Numbered from the stretch's first letter, positions 8,527-17,492 are shown. The stretch is DNA of 64,000 nucleotides from Streptomyces rhizoryzae (GCF_023155275.1 NZ_JALMUV010000005.1:1-64000); one strand, 5' to 3'. A program made the numbers and translations. The notes: generated from the sequence alone by a model not told the origin.

Positions 8527-9508
8527 CCATCTCGCGGGCGTGGCGCAGCCCGATGCGGGTGAAGTCGGCTTCCAGCACGTCGAGTTCGGCGAGGGTGGCG
8601 GCGCGGTCGCGGCCCAGCCGGGCGCGGGACTTGGCCAGTCCGAGCCGGGCGAGCGCCTCACCGCGCGGCTCCCGCATCTCGCGGAACTCCCGCAGGGCCA
8701 GCGCGTAGGTGTCGCGGGCGGCGGCGTAGCGGCCGGCGCGGTAGAGGACGTTGCCGCGCATCTTGTGGTTGTAGGCGAGCGCACCGGCCAGGTCCATGGT
8801 GCGGCAGAGGGTCTCGGCCTCGGAGAGCAGGTCCAGCGCCCGGTCCGCTTCGCCGCGGACCGAGAGCACGTCGGCCACCCCGCGCAGCGACCAGGCCCGG
8901 CCGCGGAAGTCGTCGGCCTCGGCGGCGATCCGCGCGGACTCCTCGAACAGCTCCAGGGCCTTGCCGTGGTCGCCGGTGTTGCGGTGCATCTGGGCTATGC
9001 CGGACATCGCCCAGACCATGTGGCGGGCCTCGCCGTGGGTGCGGGCCTGGGCCAGGAGCTCCTCGTGCAGGGCGGCGACGGCGGCGTAGTCGCCCTGGAT
9101 GCGGCCGGTCTCGGCGAGCCCGGCCAGGGAGTAGCCGTGGGCCAGGCGGTCGCCGCCGGTCTCGGCCAGCGCCACCGCGTGGCCGAGCAGCCGGCGGGCC
9201 AGGGACAGGGCGCCGCACTGGCGGGCCAGGGTGCCGCCGCTCCACAGCGCCCAGGCCATGGCGGCCGCGTCGCCGGCGGTGCGGGCGCTGCGGTAGGCGG
9301 CCCGCCAGGCGGTCCCGGCCGCCTCGACCCGGCCCAGCCGCCGGTTGGCCTCGGCGACGGCGAGCTGGGCCCTGGACCGGGCGAGCGGGGTCGCCGCGTC
9401 GGCCAGGGCGCGGTGCGCGGTGGCCAGGACCTCTTCGTAGGAGGAGTTCACGCTCAGTGCCGAACCCAGTTCGCCCTGGTACTCCGGGGCGAATGCCTTG
9501 CCGTACAT
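8420..9508 (-). CDS. Tetratricopeptide-repeat protein
   Basis: A 362-residue helical-repeat protein. Successive about 40-residue units carry the TPR pattern: AWRAAYRSARTAGDAAAMAW, LARRLLGHAVALAETGG, AVAALHEELLAQARTHG, KALELFEESARIAAEADD, RALDLLSEAETLCRT and AARDTYALALREF. There is no DNA-binding, kinase or membrane segment, so it is probably a scaffold or sensor resembling the TPR ends of SARP/LuxR-type regulators but without their effector domain. ATG 9508 is preferred (GAGAGG upstream) over an ATG seven codons earlier, which has no ribosome-binding site. The C-terminal about 35 residues are Pro/Thr/Ala-rich and are encoded opposite the end of the LMF gene. Confidence 0.8.
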   Translation of the reverse strand: MYGKAFAPEYQGELGSALSVNSSYEEVLATAHRALADAATPLARSRAQLAVAEANRRLGRVEAAGTAWRAAYRSARTAGDAAAMAWALWSGGTLARQCGALSLARRLLGHAVALAETGGDRLAHGYSLAGLAETGRIQGDYAAVAALHEELLAQARTHGEARHMVWAMSGIAQMHRNTGDHGKALELFEESARIAAEADDFRGRAWSLRGVADVLSVRGEADRALDLLSEAETLCRTMDLAGALAYNHKMRGNVLYRAGRYAAARDTYALALREFREMREPRGEALARLGLAKSRARLGRDRAATLAELDVLEADFTRIGLRHAREMVIAFRTELTATPAAGTPAPRSGATTHRSPAVPARS

Positions 9509-9728
9509 CGTGGGGGGCCTCTCGATCATTCGTTAGCGGTGATCACGAACGTACGGAAGGCAGGGGGTGCCGCGAATCCGTCCGGGTATGGGTTGTGGCG
9601 TACGACTGGAGTGCTACGTGCGGGGCCGGTGGTCATCACCGTGACGTAGGGGGATCTCGGGGTAGCGTGAGCTGACGGGGCGTCAATATCTTTGCTCGGG
9701 CAGGGCATTACGGCACCGGAGGTGCGGT

Positions 9729-10874
9729 GTGGGTGAGGCGGGTGCGGGGATCGGGCGGCGGCGGTTCGTGGCGGGGGCCGGGGCGGTGGCGGCGGGGGCC
9801 GCCGGGGTGGCGGCCGCGCCGGCCGGGGCGCGCCGGGCACGGCCGCTGTTCCTGGGGACGTACACCTCCCGGCCGGGCGGCGGCAGCGGCATCGGGCTGG
9901 CCGGCTACGACCCGGTGACCGGCGCGCTGACCGCCGCCGGCGTGGTGGCGGGCGTGGCCGACCCGTCGTATCTGGCGCCGGCCCCGGACCGCCGCACGCT
10001 GTACGCGGTCGACGAGCGGGCGGACGGCGCGGTGACGGCGGTGGCGCTGCCGCGCGGCGGCGCCCCGGTGGTGCTGGGCAGCCGGTCCACGGGCGGGGCC
10101 GGGCCGTGCCACCTGTCGGTCCACCCGGGCGGGCGGTGGCTGCTGAGCGCCAACTACCTCTCCGGGAGCGTGGCGGTGCACCCGATCGATCCGGCGAGCG
10201 GGGCGCTGGGCCCGCGCACGGACCTGGTGACGCACTCCTTTCCGCCGCCCGGCCCCGGTCAGAGCGGGCCGCACGCGCACCAGGTCGTCACCGCCCCGGA
10301 CGGCCGCCACGTGCTGGCCGTCGACCTGGGCAACGACACCGTCTACACCTACCGGCTCGACCCGCGGGCCGGGACGCTGGCGCCGGTGTCGTACGCGGCG
10401 CTGCGGCCCGGCGCCGGTCCGCGGCACCTGGCGTTCCACCCCTCGGGGCGGTACGCCTACCTGGCCAACGAGGTCGACAACACGGCGGTGGTCTGCCGCT
10501 ACGACCCGGGCAGCGGGCGGCTCGCGCCCGGGGCGCCGCAGTCCACCGGGACCGGCCCGGGGGTGAGCTACCCGGCGCAGTTCCTGGTGACGCGGAACGG
10601 GCGGTTCGCCTTCCTGGCCAATCGCGGCCCCAACAGCCTCACCCGGTACGCCGTGGCGGACGGCGGGGCGCGGCTGCGGCTGCTGGGCACCGTCCCGGTG
10701 GGCGGGGACTTCCCGCGGCAGCTGGCCTTCTCGCCGGACCAGCGGTGGCTGTTCGCGGCGAACCAGAAGTCCGGGACGGTGACGGTGTTCGCGGTGGACG
10801 CCCGGACCGGGGCGCTGACGCGGACCGGGGAGCCGTTCCCGGCGCCGATGGCGGTGTGCGTGCTGCCGTACTGA
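9729..10874 (+). CDS. Tat-exported lactonase-family beta-propeller protein
   Basis: A 381-residue protein of the 6-phosphogluconolactonase-like (PF10282) seven-bladed propeller family. A Tat signal opens it: RRRF at residues 10-13, then an Ala/Gly-rich hydrophobic core and a cut near APAGARRA. The mature part repeats the blade pattern: LFLGTYTSRPGG, YAVDERADGAVTAV, CHLSVHPGGRWLLSANY, LAFHPSGRYAYLANE, FLVTRNGRFAFLANRG and LAFSPDQRWLFAANQKSG. Whether it hydrolyses a lactone outside the cell is unknown; many exported members have no proven substrate. The GTG at 9729 has GGAGG about seven bases upstream. It is probably monocistronic. Confidence 0.88.
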   Translation: MGEAGAGIGRRRFVAGAGAVAAGAAGVAAAPAGARRARPLFLGTYTSRPGGGSGIGLAGYDPVTGALTAAGVVAGVADPSYLAPAPDRRTLYAVDERADGAVTAVALPRGGAPVVLGSRSTGGAGPCHLSVHPGGRWLLSANYLSGSVAVHPIDPASGALGPRTDLVTHSFPPPGPGQSGPHAHQVVTAPDGRHVLAVDLGNDTVYTYRLDPRAGTLAPVSYAALRPGAGPRHLAFHPSGRYAYLANEVDNTAVVCRYDPGSGRLAPGAPQSTGTGPGVSYPAQFLVTRNGRFAFLANRGPNSLTRYAVADGGARLRLLGTVPVGGDFPRQLAFSPDQRWLFAANQKSGTVTVFAVDARTGALTRTGEPFPAPMAVCVLPY

Positions 10875-10961
10875 CCCGCGCCCCGGCCGGGCGGGGCGGG
10901 CCGGGCGGCTGAAACACTGCGGCAACGGCGCCGCAGGATTGGCGCGTTAGCGTCGCGCCCC

Positions 10962-12362
10962 ATGAGGACGGAAACCACAGCATCGGCATCCGGCGCCGCC
11001 ACCGGCGCCGACCCGGCCGGCAGCGGCCTGCGGCAGGGCCTGCGGCGCCGCCATGTGCGGCTGATCGCGCTGGGCGGGGTGATCGGTGCGGGACTGTTCG
11101 TCGGCAGCGGCGTGGTGATCCGGTCCACCGGGCCGGCCGCGGTGCTGTCGTTCCTGGCGGCCGGCGGACTGACCGTCCTGATCATGCGGATGCTCGCCGA
11201 GATGACGGTGGCCCGCCCGGCGCTGGGGTCGTTCTACGCGCACGTCCGGGAGACCCTCGGGCACCGGGCCGGCTTCGCGGTGGGCTGGCTGTACTGGTAC
11301 TTCTTCGTGATCGTGGTGGCCGTGGAAGCGGTGGCGGGCGGCCGGATCGTCCGGCTGTGGCTGCCCGGTGTGCCGCTGTGGGCGGTGAGCCTGGTGCTGA
11401 TGGCGCTGCTGACCGCGACGAACCTGGTGTCGGCGCGCTCCTACGGCGAGTTCGAGTACTGGTTCTCCTCGGTCAAGGTCGTGGCGATCGTGGTGTTCCT
11501 GTTCCTCGGCGGGCTCTTCGTGCTGGGGCTGTGGCCGGACGCGCCCGGGGGCCTGGGGCTGCTCACCGCGCACGGCGGCTTCGCGCCGGCGGGCATCGGC
11601 GCCGTGCTGGCCGCCGTCGTACCGTGCGTCGGCTTCTTCACCGGCGCGGAGATCGTCACCATCGCCGCCGCGGAGTCGGTGGAGCCGGAGCGGGCGGTGG
11701 CGGACGCGATCCGCTCGATCGTGCTGCGCGTGGTGGCGTTCTACGTGCTCTCGGTCCTGGTGGTGGTGGCGGTGGTGCCCTGGACGGCGCGGGCGATCGA
11801 GGTCAGCCCGTACGCGGCGGTGCTGGACCGGCTGGCGGTACCGGCGGCCGGGACGGTGATGAACGCCGTGGTGCTGATCGCCGTGCTGTCCTGCCTGAAT
11901 TCCGCGCTCTACACCTCGTCCCGGATGCTCTTCGCACTGACCCGCAACGGCGACGCGCCGCGCGGCTTGACCAAGGTCGGTGCGAGCGGGGTGCCGCGCC
12001 GGGCCCTGCTGGCCGGCACCTCGGTCGGGTATCTGTCGGTGATCGCGGCGTGGATCTCGCCCGATGTCGTCTTCGCCTTCCTCATCGACTCCTACGGCGC
12101 GATCGCCCTGTTCGTCTATCTGGCGATCGCGGTGGCGCAGCTGCGGATGCGGCGCCGGCTGGAGCGTTCCGCGCCGGAGCGGCTGACCCTGCGGATGTGG
12201 GGCTTCCCCTGGCTGAGCCGGCTGACCATCGCGCTGATGGCGCTGGTGATCGGGGCGATGGCGGTGCTGCCGGACAGCCGGGCGCAGTTCTGGCTGAGCC
12301 TGCTCACGCTGGGTGTGGTGCTGGCCGCCTACGAGGTGCGGAAGCGGGTCGGGCGGGACTGA
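10962..12362 (+). CDS. Amino-acid permease (APC superfamily, AAT/GABA-permease type)
   Basis: A 466-residue, roughly 12-helix transporter. Helix I carries the substrate-binding glycine motif IALGGVIGAGLFVGSG near residues 34-49, preceded by the RHVRLIAL segment typical of the AAT family. SARSYGEFEYWFSSVKVVAI is the conserved loop and helix VI segment, and SALYTSSRMLFALTRNGDAP the conserved cytoplasmic loop. It is a proton-coupled importer for an amino acid or GABA-like solute; the exact substrate is not readable. A perfect hairpin follows the stop, so it is likely expressed alone. Confidence 0.9.
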   Translation: MRTETTASASGAATGADPAGSGLRQGLRRRHVRLIALGGVIGAGLFVGSGVVIRSTGPAAVLSFLAAGGLTVLIMRMLAEMTVARPALGSFYAHVRETLGHRAGFAVGWLYWYFFVIVVAVEAVAGGRIVRLWLPGVPLWAVSLVLMALLTATNLVSARSYGEFEYWFSSVKVVAIVVFLFLGGLFVLGLWPDAPGGLGLLTAHGGFAPAGIGAVLAAVVPCVGFFTGAEIVTIAAAESVEPERAVADAIRSIVLRVVAFYVLSVLVVVAVVPWTARAIEVSPYAAVLDRLAVPAAGTVMNAVVLIAVLSCLNSALYTSSRMLFALTRNGDAPRGLTKVGASGVPRRALLAGTSVGYLSVIAAWISPDVVFAFLIDSYGAIALFVYLAIAVAQLRMRRRLERSAPERLTLRMWGFPWLSRLTIALMALVIGAMAVLPDSRAQFWLSLLTLGVVLAAYEVRKRVGRD

Positions 12363-12376
12363 GGCAGCCCGGCGCT

Positions 12377-12408
12377 CCAGGCCGTCCGCGGCGCCGCGGA
12401 CGGCCTGG
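12377..12408. terminator. Hairpin terminator after the permease gene
   Basis: Bases 12377-12390 pair perfectly with 12395-12408 (14 bp, 4-base loop), starting 15 bases after the permease stop. The following CCCCC run is GC-rich rather than U-rich. It also faces the convergent Rpf gene, which ends at 12571. Confidence 0.8.
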
Positions 12409-12570
12409 CCCCCCTCGCGCACCGGGTCCCGCATTCCCCGGGAAGGAAAGGCCTGGGATTTCCGTCGGGGACCTGTGCACCGGTCCCCGGAATTCCCTCG
12501 GAACAGCCCGGGAATGAGCGGCAATCAGCGGCCCCGGCCGCTCACGTCGCGGCGGCCGGGGCAACCCCCG

Positions 12571-13308
12571 TCAATCCGCAGCGGATCCCGGAACGGTCAG
12601 CCGGGTGCCCGGGTAGATGAGATTCGGATCGGCGCCGATAACCTGGCGGTTCTGCCGGTAGATTTCCCGCCAGGGCTTTTCGTGGACGGCGGCGATTCCG
12701 CTCAGCGTATCGCCCGCATTGACCACCACGGTGCCGTCGGACGCCCGGTGCCGCTCCTTTTCGTAGGGCGCGTTCCGGGGCTTTTCGTGCCGGGTGCGGG
12801 GGTGTGCGGGGGCGGCCTTTCGGGGGGCCGGCAGGGTGTGCGCGCCGCCGCCGCGGGGAGTGCCGCGCAGCCCCAGGGAGGCCGCGCAGGCCGGCCAGGC
12901 GCCCCAGCCCTGGCGCGCCAGGACCCGTTCGGCGACCTGGATCTGCTGCGCCCGGCTGGCCCGGGCGGCCCGCGGCGCATAGGCCCGGCCGCCGAAGGAA
13001 TGCCAGGTCGAGTGGCCGAACTGGAGACCGCCGGAGAAGCCGTTGCCGGTGTCGGTACGCCAGTTGCCGCCGCTTTCGCACTGGGCCAGGCGGTCCCAGG
13101 TGGAGCCGCTGACCGCCTCGGCCGGTTCCTCGGCGGCCACGCCGAGCGCGCCGGCCGCGAGCAGGACGGCGGCCGCGGTGACGCCCCGGGCGCCCCGGCC
13201 GCGGACCGCTTCGGCGCGGGCGGCCCGGTCGGCCGGCGGGAATTCCCCGGCCCGGCACCTCCGCGCTTCCCCGGATTCCTGGGCCACCGGTACGGCTTGC
13301 GTTTCCAT
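12571..13308 (-). CDS. Resuscitation-promoting-factor-like transglycosylase with LysM
   Basis: A 245-residue exported peptidoglycan-cleaving protein. It has a long charged N terminus, a hydrophobic export segment (residues about 42-58) and an Rpf domain (about 69-145): [13 protein letters not shown] with catalytic Glu78, [11 protein letters not shown] and [21 protein letters not shown] linker leads to a C-terminal LysM (about 193-242; [13 protein letters not shown] and [12 protein letters not shown]) for glycan binding. Rpf proteins open muropeptide and promote spore germination or exit from dormancy. The start is ATG 13308 with GGGAG seven bases upstream. It has a long leader with inverted repeats, described separately. 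Confidence 0.9.
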   Translation of the reverse strand: METQAVPVAQESGEARRCRAGEFPPADRAARAEAVRGRGARGVTAAAVLLAAGALGVAAEEPAEAVSGSTWDRLAQCESGGNWRTDTGNGFSGGLQFGHSTWHSFGGRAYAPRAARASRAQQIQVAERVLARQGWGAWPACAASLGLRGTPRGGGAHTLPAPRKAAPAHPRTRHEKPRNAPYEKERHRASDGTVVVNAGDTLSGIAAVHEKPWREIYRQNRQVIGADPNLIYPGTRLTVPGSAAD

Positions 13309-13452
13309 GTGCGTACTCCCGTCGCGTGTGCTGTTCCTGTTCGGATGCCGCTCGGTCCGGATTTCCGGCGGGCCGGGGCCGGCGAGCGCGCGAAGTTGTC
13401 AGCGTTTTCGGCGAGTTCTGGGATTCTGGATCGTCGGGTGCTTTCTCCGGGC

Positions 13453-13466
13453 CGTCGAATTCGACG
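13453..13466. promoter_or_regulatory. Perfect 14-bp palindrome in Rpf upstream region
   Basis: CGTCGAATTCGACG is a perfect palindrome at 13453-13466, about 145 bases upstream of the Rpf start, in unusually AT-containing DNA. The size and symmetry suit a dimeric repressor or activator, but no known regulon box is matched. Confidence 0.35.
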
Positions 13467-13496
13467 AGCAAGAGACAATCATGGGCCGCTCGGCAC

Positions 13497-13537
13497 GGGC
13501 AGAGCGCGCGGTAGCGCCTTCGGTGGGCGCTCTGCCC
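13497..13537. promoter_or_regulatory. Stem-loop in Rpf upstream region
   Basis: GGGCAGAGCGC at 13497-13507 pairs perfectly with 13527-13537. The 19-base spacer contains a second small stem (AGCGCC...GGCGCT) around a TTCGG-like loop. It is either a leader-RNA structure of the Rpf gene, if transcription starts upstream, or a terminator of a leftward transcript. Confidence 0.4.
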
Positions 13538-14008
13538 CCTCGCCGCCGGAAGGGGGACGGAATCTTCCGCATGGGGCACGGACCCGGCGGGTAGGGGCGC
13601 ACCCCTCGCGCCCCGGGGGCCGGCCCGCCCCACCACCGGACGCGCGTTCGACTTCGGGGGGTTACGCCCTGTGCCTCCGCCGGCCTCGGTGCACACGCGC
13701 GGCGGGGGGCCGCACGGACCGCGCACGGCCGGCGGGGCGGTGCGACCGCCGGCCGGGCACCGGAGGGCGGCAGGCCGTTCCCCGGCCGGCGGCCGGTCGC
13801 GCGGCGCGCGGCCGCCGGGCGCACCGGCCCCGGCCGGCCCGGCCCGTTCCGCGCGCCCCCGCCCGGACCCCGGCCCCCCGCCTCCCCGCGCGTCGCCGCG
13901 CCGCCCGTGCGCCCCTCCGCCGCCCCGACCCGCCGCCCGCGGGGGCCGGGGAGCGCCGCGCCCCGGGGGGTGGCACCCGCGCGCCAGGGGCGGGCGGGCC
14001 CGTCCGCG

Positions 14009-14758
14009 CTACCGGTCGCCGGGGGCCAGGAACGCGCGCAGCAGCTCCCGGAGTTCGGCCTCGAAGGCGGCGTAGCGGGCGCGCAGGGCGGCGCCGGGCC
14101 AGTCGGCGGGCAGCAGCGGGGCCGGCAGCAGCGGGTCGGTGAGGAGGTGGCGGAGGACGGCCGCGGCGGCGGTGAAGCGGTCGGCGGGGGTGGCCGCGCG
14201 GTCCAGGGCGGCGAGCAGGTCGCGGGCGCGGGCGGCCCAGCCGGGCAGATCCCACAGGCTCCGGGCCAGGGCGGCCGGGTCGCCGTCGGGCACGGCGGTG
14301 AACCACGCGCACGGCGCGGCGGCCGCCGCCGGGCGGGGCCGGTCGAGGTTGGCCGGGCGCAGCCAGCTGCCCTCGCGGAGTTCGGCCAGCCGCAGCGCGG
14401 CCATCGCCTGGCGGAAGGCGGTGCGTTCGGCGGGCGGGCGGCGGTCGGCGGTGACCACCGCGACCTCCCAGTCACCGGTCCACGGCCGGGTGCGCGGGGC
14501 GCGGCTCTCGTCCTGCCGGGCCTGGCGCGCCAGCAGCCGGGCGGTGAGCGCGTAGCCGTCCGGGTCCTGCCGCAGGTCGCCGGCCGCGACCATCCGGGAC
14601 AGCGCGACCCGGACGGTGCCCTCGGCGATGCCGAACAGCTCCCCGACCCGCACCAGGGCGCGCGCCGGGAGCCGGGGCGGGTGGTGGCCGAGCAGGGTGC
14701 TCAGCACCACGGAGCGGGCGGTCAGCGGCCGGAGGGCGGGCGGGGCGGCGTCGTTCAT
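14009..14758 (-). CDS. PaaX-family transcriptional regulator
   Basis: A 249-residue regulator. The N-terminal winged helix (residues about 12-75) includes TARSVVLSTLLGHHPPRLPA and the recognition part GIAEGTVRVALSRMVAAGDL, which is characteristic of PaaX. The central domain (GDWEVAVV, RTAFRQAMAALRLAELREGSWLRP split over two stretches) and the C-terminal PaaX_C helices follow. PaaX in E. coli senses phenylacetyl-CoA. In actinomycetes, relatives often sit beside acyl-CoA dehydrogenases, as here: the AidB-like dehydrogenase starts 110 bases away divergently. Likely it represses that operon and senses an acyl-CoA (inference). Confidence 0.88.
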   Translation of the reverse strand: MNDAAPPALRPLTARSVVLSTLLGHHPPRLPARALVRVGELFGIAEGTVRVALSRMVAAGDLRQDPDGYALTARLLARQARQDESRAPRTRPWTGDWEVAVVTADRRPPAERTAFRQAMAALRLAELREGSWLRPANLDRPRPAAAAAPCAWFTAVPDGDPAALARSLWDLPGWAARARDLLAALDRAATPADRFTAAAAVLRHLLTDPLLPAPLLPADWPGAALRARYAAFEAELRELLRAFLAPGDR

Positions 14759-14824
14759 AGGTGCCGGAAGTCTAGGTCGTGGGCGCGGGCCGCCCTCCCC
14801 GGGGGACGGCGCCGCCCCCGCGCC

Positions 14825-14858
14825 TTACAGTCTTCCCTCGCCCGCAGGAAATCTGTAA
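14825..14858. promoter_or_regulatory. Inverted TTACAG/CTGTAA half-sites between PaaX and dehydrogenase genes
   Basis: TTACAG (14825-14830) and CTGTAA (14853-14858) form inverted half-sites 22 bases apart in the only AT-containing part of the 109-base divergent spacer, ending 10 bases before the dehydrogenase ATG. This is a plausible PaaX-type or promoter element; it is unproven and does not match the E. coli PaaX box. Confidence 0.3.
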
Positions 14859-14867
14859 CGTCGCGGT

Positions 14868-16517
14868 ATGACCGTCACCCACGAAGTCACCAATCAGGCC
14901 CCGCCGCTGACCGGTTTCAGCACCGCGGACGAGCCGGCACTCCTGGAGGCGCTGCGCCGGGACGGCGGCGCCTGGGGCGAGCCGGAGGTGGCCGCGCTCG
15001 GCGCGCTGGCCGGTTCGGCGGAGGTCCAGGACCAGGCCCGGTGGGCGGAGCAGCAGCCGCCGCGGCTGCACACCCACGACCGGTTCGGGCACCGGGTGGA
15101 CGAGGTGGAGTTCCACCCGGCGTGGCACCGGCTGATGGCCACCGCGGTGGAGCACGGCCTGCACGCCGCACCGTGGGCCGAGACCCGGCCGGGGGCGCAC
15201 CTGGTGCGCGCCGCCAAGTTCTACGTCTGGTCGCAGGCCGAGCCCGGCCACGGCTGCCCGGTCTCGATGACCTACGCCGCGGTGCCGGCCCTGCGCGCCG
15301 CGCCCCGACTCGCCGCCGCGTACGAGCCGCTGCTCACCGCCCGGCACTACGACGCCGGGCTGCGGCCGCCGCTGACCAAGCGCGGGCTGATCGCCGGGAT
15401 GTCGATGACGGAGAAGCAGGGCGGCTCCGACGTCCGGACGAACACCACCGCGGCGGTGCCGGCCGGGGACGGCAGCTACCGCCTCACCGGCCACAAGTGG
15501 TTCACCTCGGCCCCGATGAGCGACGTCTTCCTGGCCCTGGCGCAGACCGCGGAGGGGCTGAGCTGCTTCCTGGTGCCGCGCGTGCTGCCGGACGGCACCC
15601 GCAACGGGATGCACCTGATGCGGCTGAAGGACAAGCTCGGCAACCGCTCCAACGCCTCCTCCGAGATCGAGTACGCCGGCGCCGTCGCCTGGCCGGTCGG
15701 CGAGCCGGGCCGCGGGGTGCGGACCATCGTCGAGATGGTCAACATGACCCGGCTGGACTGCGTCCTGGGCTCGGCGGCCGGGATGCGGGCGGGGCTGCGG
15801 CAGGCGCTGCACCACACCGCGCACCGGCGGGCGTTCGGCCGGGAGCTGGACCGGCAGCCGCTGATGCGCGCGGTCCTGGCCGACCTGGCCGTGGAGTCCG
15901 AGGCGGCGACGGTGCTGGGCCTGCGGCTGGCGGCTGCGGTGGACCGGTCGCAGGCCGGCGACGCCGGGCAGGCGGCGCTGCGCCGGCTGGCGCTGGCCGC
16001 CGGGAAGTACTGGGTGTGCAAGCGCGGCAGCGGCCACGCGGCGGAGGCGCTGGAGTGCCTGGGCGGCAACGGCTACGTGGAGGACTCCGGGATGCCGCGG
16101 CTCTACCGGGAGGCGCCGCTGCTGTCCATCTGGGAGGGCTCGGGCAACGTCGCCGCGCTCGACGTGCTGCGCGCGCTGTCCCGCGAACCGGACGCGCTGG
16201 ACGCCTACTTCGCGGAGGTCGAGGCCGCGGCCGGCGCCGACCGGCGGCTGGACGCGGCGGCGGCCGGGCTGCGGAAGCTGATCGGCGGGCTCGGCGACAC
16301 CGACCGGGCGCAGCTGATGGCCCGTTCGCTGGCGGAGCGGCTGGCCCTGGTGCTCCAGGGCGCGCTGCTGGTGCGGCACAGCACCCCGGCGGTGGCCGAC
16401 GCGTTCTGCGCCTCCCGGCTGGACGGCGAGTGGGGGCACGCGTTCGGCACCCTGCCGCCCGGCGCCGACCTCACCGGGGTCCTCGCCCGCGCCCGGACCG
16501 GCGCGGACGCCGCCTGA
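14868..16517 (+). CDS. AidB-like acyl-CoA dehydrogenase
   Basis: A 549-residue flavoprotein of the acyl-CoA dehydrogenase superfamily, AidB branch. It shows the longer N terminus (LTGFSTADEPALLEAL, FHPAWHRLM), the FAD-binding stretch GMSMTEKQGGSDVRTNT, the middle-domain HKWFTSAPMSD, the helical-domain HTAHRRAFGRELDRQPLMR, and the conserved ECLGGNGYVEDSGMPRLYRE and IWEGSGNV motifs. E. coli AidB binds DNA and flavin in alkylation stress; actinomycete relatives may be catabolic dehydrogenases. Its stop overlaps the start of the enoyl-CoA hydratase-like gene, implying a two-gene operon under the divergent PaaX regulator. Confidence 0.9.
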   Translation: MTVTHEVTNQAPPLTGFSTADEPALLEALRRDGGAWGEPEVAALGALAGSAEVQDQARWAEQQPPRLHTHDRFGHRVDEVEFHPAWHRLMATAVEHGLHAAPWAETRPGAHLVRAAKFYVWSQAEPGHGCPVSMTYAAVPALRAAPRLAAAYEPLLTARHYDAGLRPPLTKRGLIAGMSMTEKQGGSDVRTNTTAAVPAGDGSYRLTGHKWFTSAPMSDVFLALAQTAEGLSCFLVPRVLPDGTRNGMHLMRLKDKLGNRSNASSEIEYAGAVAWPVGEPGRGVRTIVEMVNMTRLDCVLGSAAGMRAGLRQALHHTAHRRAFGRELDRQPLMRAVLADLAVESEAATVLGLRLAAAVDRSQAGDAGQAALRRLALAAGKYWVCKRGSGHAAEALECLGGNGYVEDSGMPRLYREAPLLSIWEGSGNVAALDVLRALSREPDALDAYFAEVEAAAGADRRLDAAAAGLRKLIGGLGDTDRAQLMARSLAERLALVLQGALLVRHSTPAVADAFCASRLDGEWGHAFGTLPPGADLTGVLARARTGADAA

Positions 16518-17302
16518 TGGGCGCGGGGCCCGGCGCGCCGGTCCGCGTCGAGAAGGCCGGTCCGGTGACGACGGTGGTGCTGTCCAGGCCCGCGGTGCGC
16601 AACGCGGTGGACGGCCCGACGGCCCGTCAGCTCGCTGATGCCTTCCGGGAGTTCGACGCGGACCCGGAGGCGCGGGTGGCGGTGCTGTGGGGCGCGGGCG
16701 GCACGTTCTGCGCCGGGGCCGACCTGAAGGCGGCCGGCACCGCGCGCGGCAACCGCGTCGCGCCGGACGGCGACGGGCCGATGGGGCCGACCCGGATGCG
16801 GCTGGGCAAACCGGTGATCGCGGCGATCGCCGGGCACGCGGTGGCCGGCGGCCTGGAGCTGGCGCTCTGGTGCGATCTGCGGGTCGCGGAGGAGGACGCG
16901 GTGCTGGGGGTCTTCTGCCGGCGGTGGGGCGTCCCGCTGATCGACGGCGGCACGGTGCGGCTGCCCCGGCTGATCGGCGCGGGCCGGGCCCGGGACCTGG
17001 TGCTCACCGGCCGCCCGGTGCCCGCCGCGGAGGCGCTGGACATCGGGCTGGTCAGCCGCGTGGTGCCCACCGGCACCGCACGGGCCGCCGCCGAGCGCCT
17101 GGCCGCGGAGCTGGCCCGCCTCCCCCAGGCGTGCCTGCGCAGCGACCGGGACGCGCTGCTGGACCAGGAGGGCCGCGACGAGGCGGCCGCGCTGGCCGCC
17201 GAACTCCGGTACGGGCAGGCCGTGCTGGCCGAGGGGCTGACGGGCGCGGCACGGTTCGCGGGCGGCGCCGGCCGGCACGGGGCACCCGACGACGGCCGCT
17301 GA
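16517..17302 (+). CDS. Enoyl-CoA hydratase/isomerase-family protein
   Basis: A 261-residue crotonase-fold protein translationally coupled to the preceding dehydrogenase (the TGA and ATG share one base at 16517). The oxyanion-hole segments are clear: GTFCAGADLK (residues 62-71) and AIAGHAVAGGLELALWCD (103-120). The segment where classical hydratases carry their two catalytic Glu reads FCRRWGVPLIDGGTVRLPR, so both Glu appear replaced, leaving an Asp in LIDGG. It is therefore probably not a standard hydratase and may be an isomerase, hydrolase or a catalytically altered member. It acts on an acyl-CoA produced by its partner (inference). Confidence 0.85.
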   Translation: MGAGPGAPVRVEKAGPVTTVVLSRPAVRNAVDGPTARQLADAFREFDADPEARVAVLWGAGGTFCAGADLKAAGTARGNRVAPDGDGPMGPTRMRLGKPVIAAIAGHAVAGGLELALWCDLRVAEEDAVLGVFCRRWGVPLIDGGTVRLPRLIGAGRARDLVLTGRPVPAAEALDIGLVSRVVPTGTARAAAERLAAELARLPQACLRSDRDALLDQEGRDEAAALAAELRYGQAVLAEGLTGAARFAGGAGRHGAPDDGR

Positions 17303-17357
17303 CCGCCCGGTGGCGGCCGCTCGCCCTGCGTCCACCCCGGCTTCCTCGTTCCGTCAC

Positions 17358-17395
17358 CACCTGCCCGGCGCACGTGAGGGAAAGCCGGGCAGGTG
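17358..17395. terminator. Hairpin terminator of the dehydrogenase-crotonase operon
   Basis: CACCTGCCCGGC at 17358-17369 is perfectly complementary to 17384-17395 (12 bp, 14-base loop GCACGTGAGGGAAA), 56 bases after the crotonase stop. Confidence 0.65.
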
Positions 17396-17492
17396 CGAAG
17401 ACGAACTGGGCCCGCCGGCGCCGGAGCTGACCGAACGGCAGTGGCCGCGGACCGGCCCCGGGGCGCCGGCCGGCGGTCCGCCGCCCACCACC

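Larger units (their letters stand above)
13309..14008. other. Long leader/intergenic region upstream of the Rpf gene
   Basis: 700 bases without a supportable gene between the end of the PaaX gene and the Rpf start. The part nearer Rpf (13309-13540) is lower in GC and holds a 14-bp palindrome and an 11-bp inverted repeat, listed separately. The part 13600-14000 is extremely GC-rich with only background frames. A c-di-AMP (ydaO) riboswitch precedes some Streptomyces rpf genes; I looked for its conserved core here and could not recognise it. Confidence 0.5.

Noticed and set aside
13309..13660. c-di-AMP (ydaO) riboswitch before the Rpf gene
   Set aside because: The conserved core could not be recognised in the minus-strand sequence. 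Only generic inverted repeats are seen, so it is not annotated.
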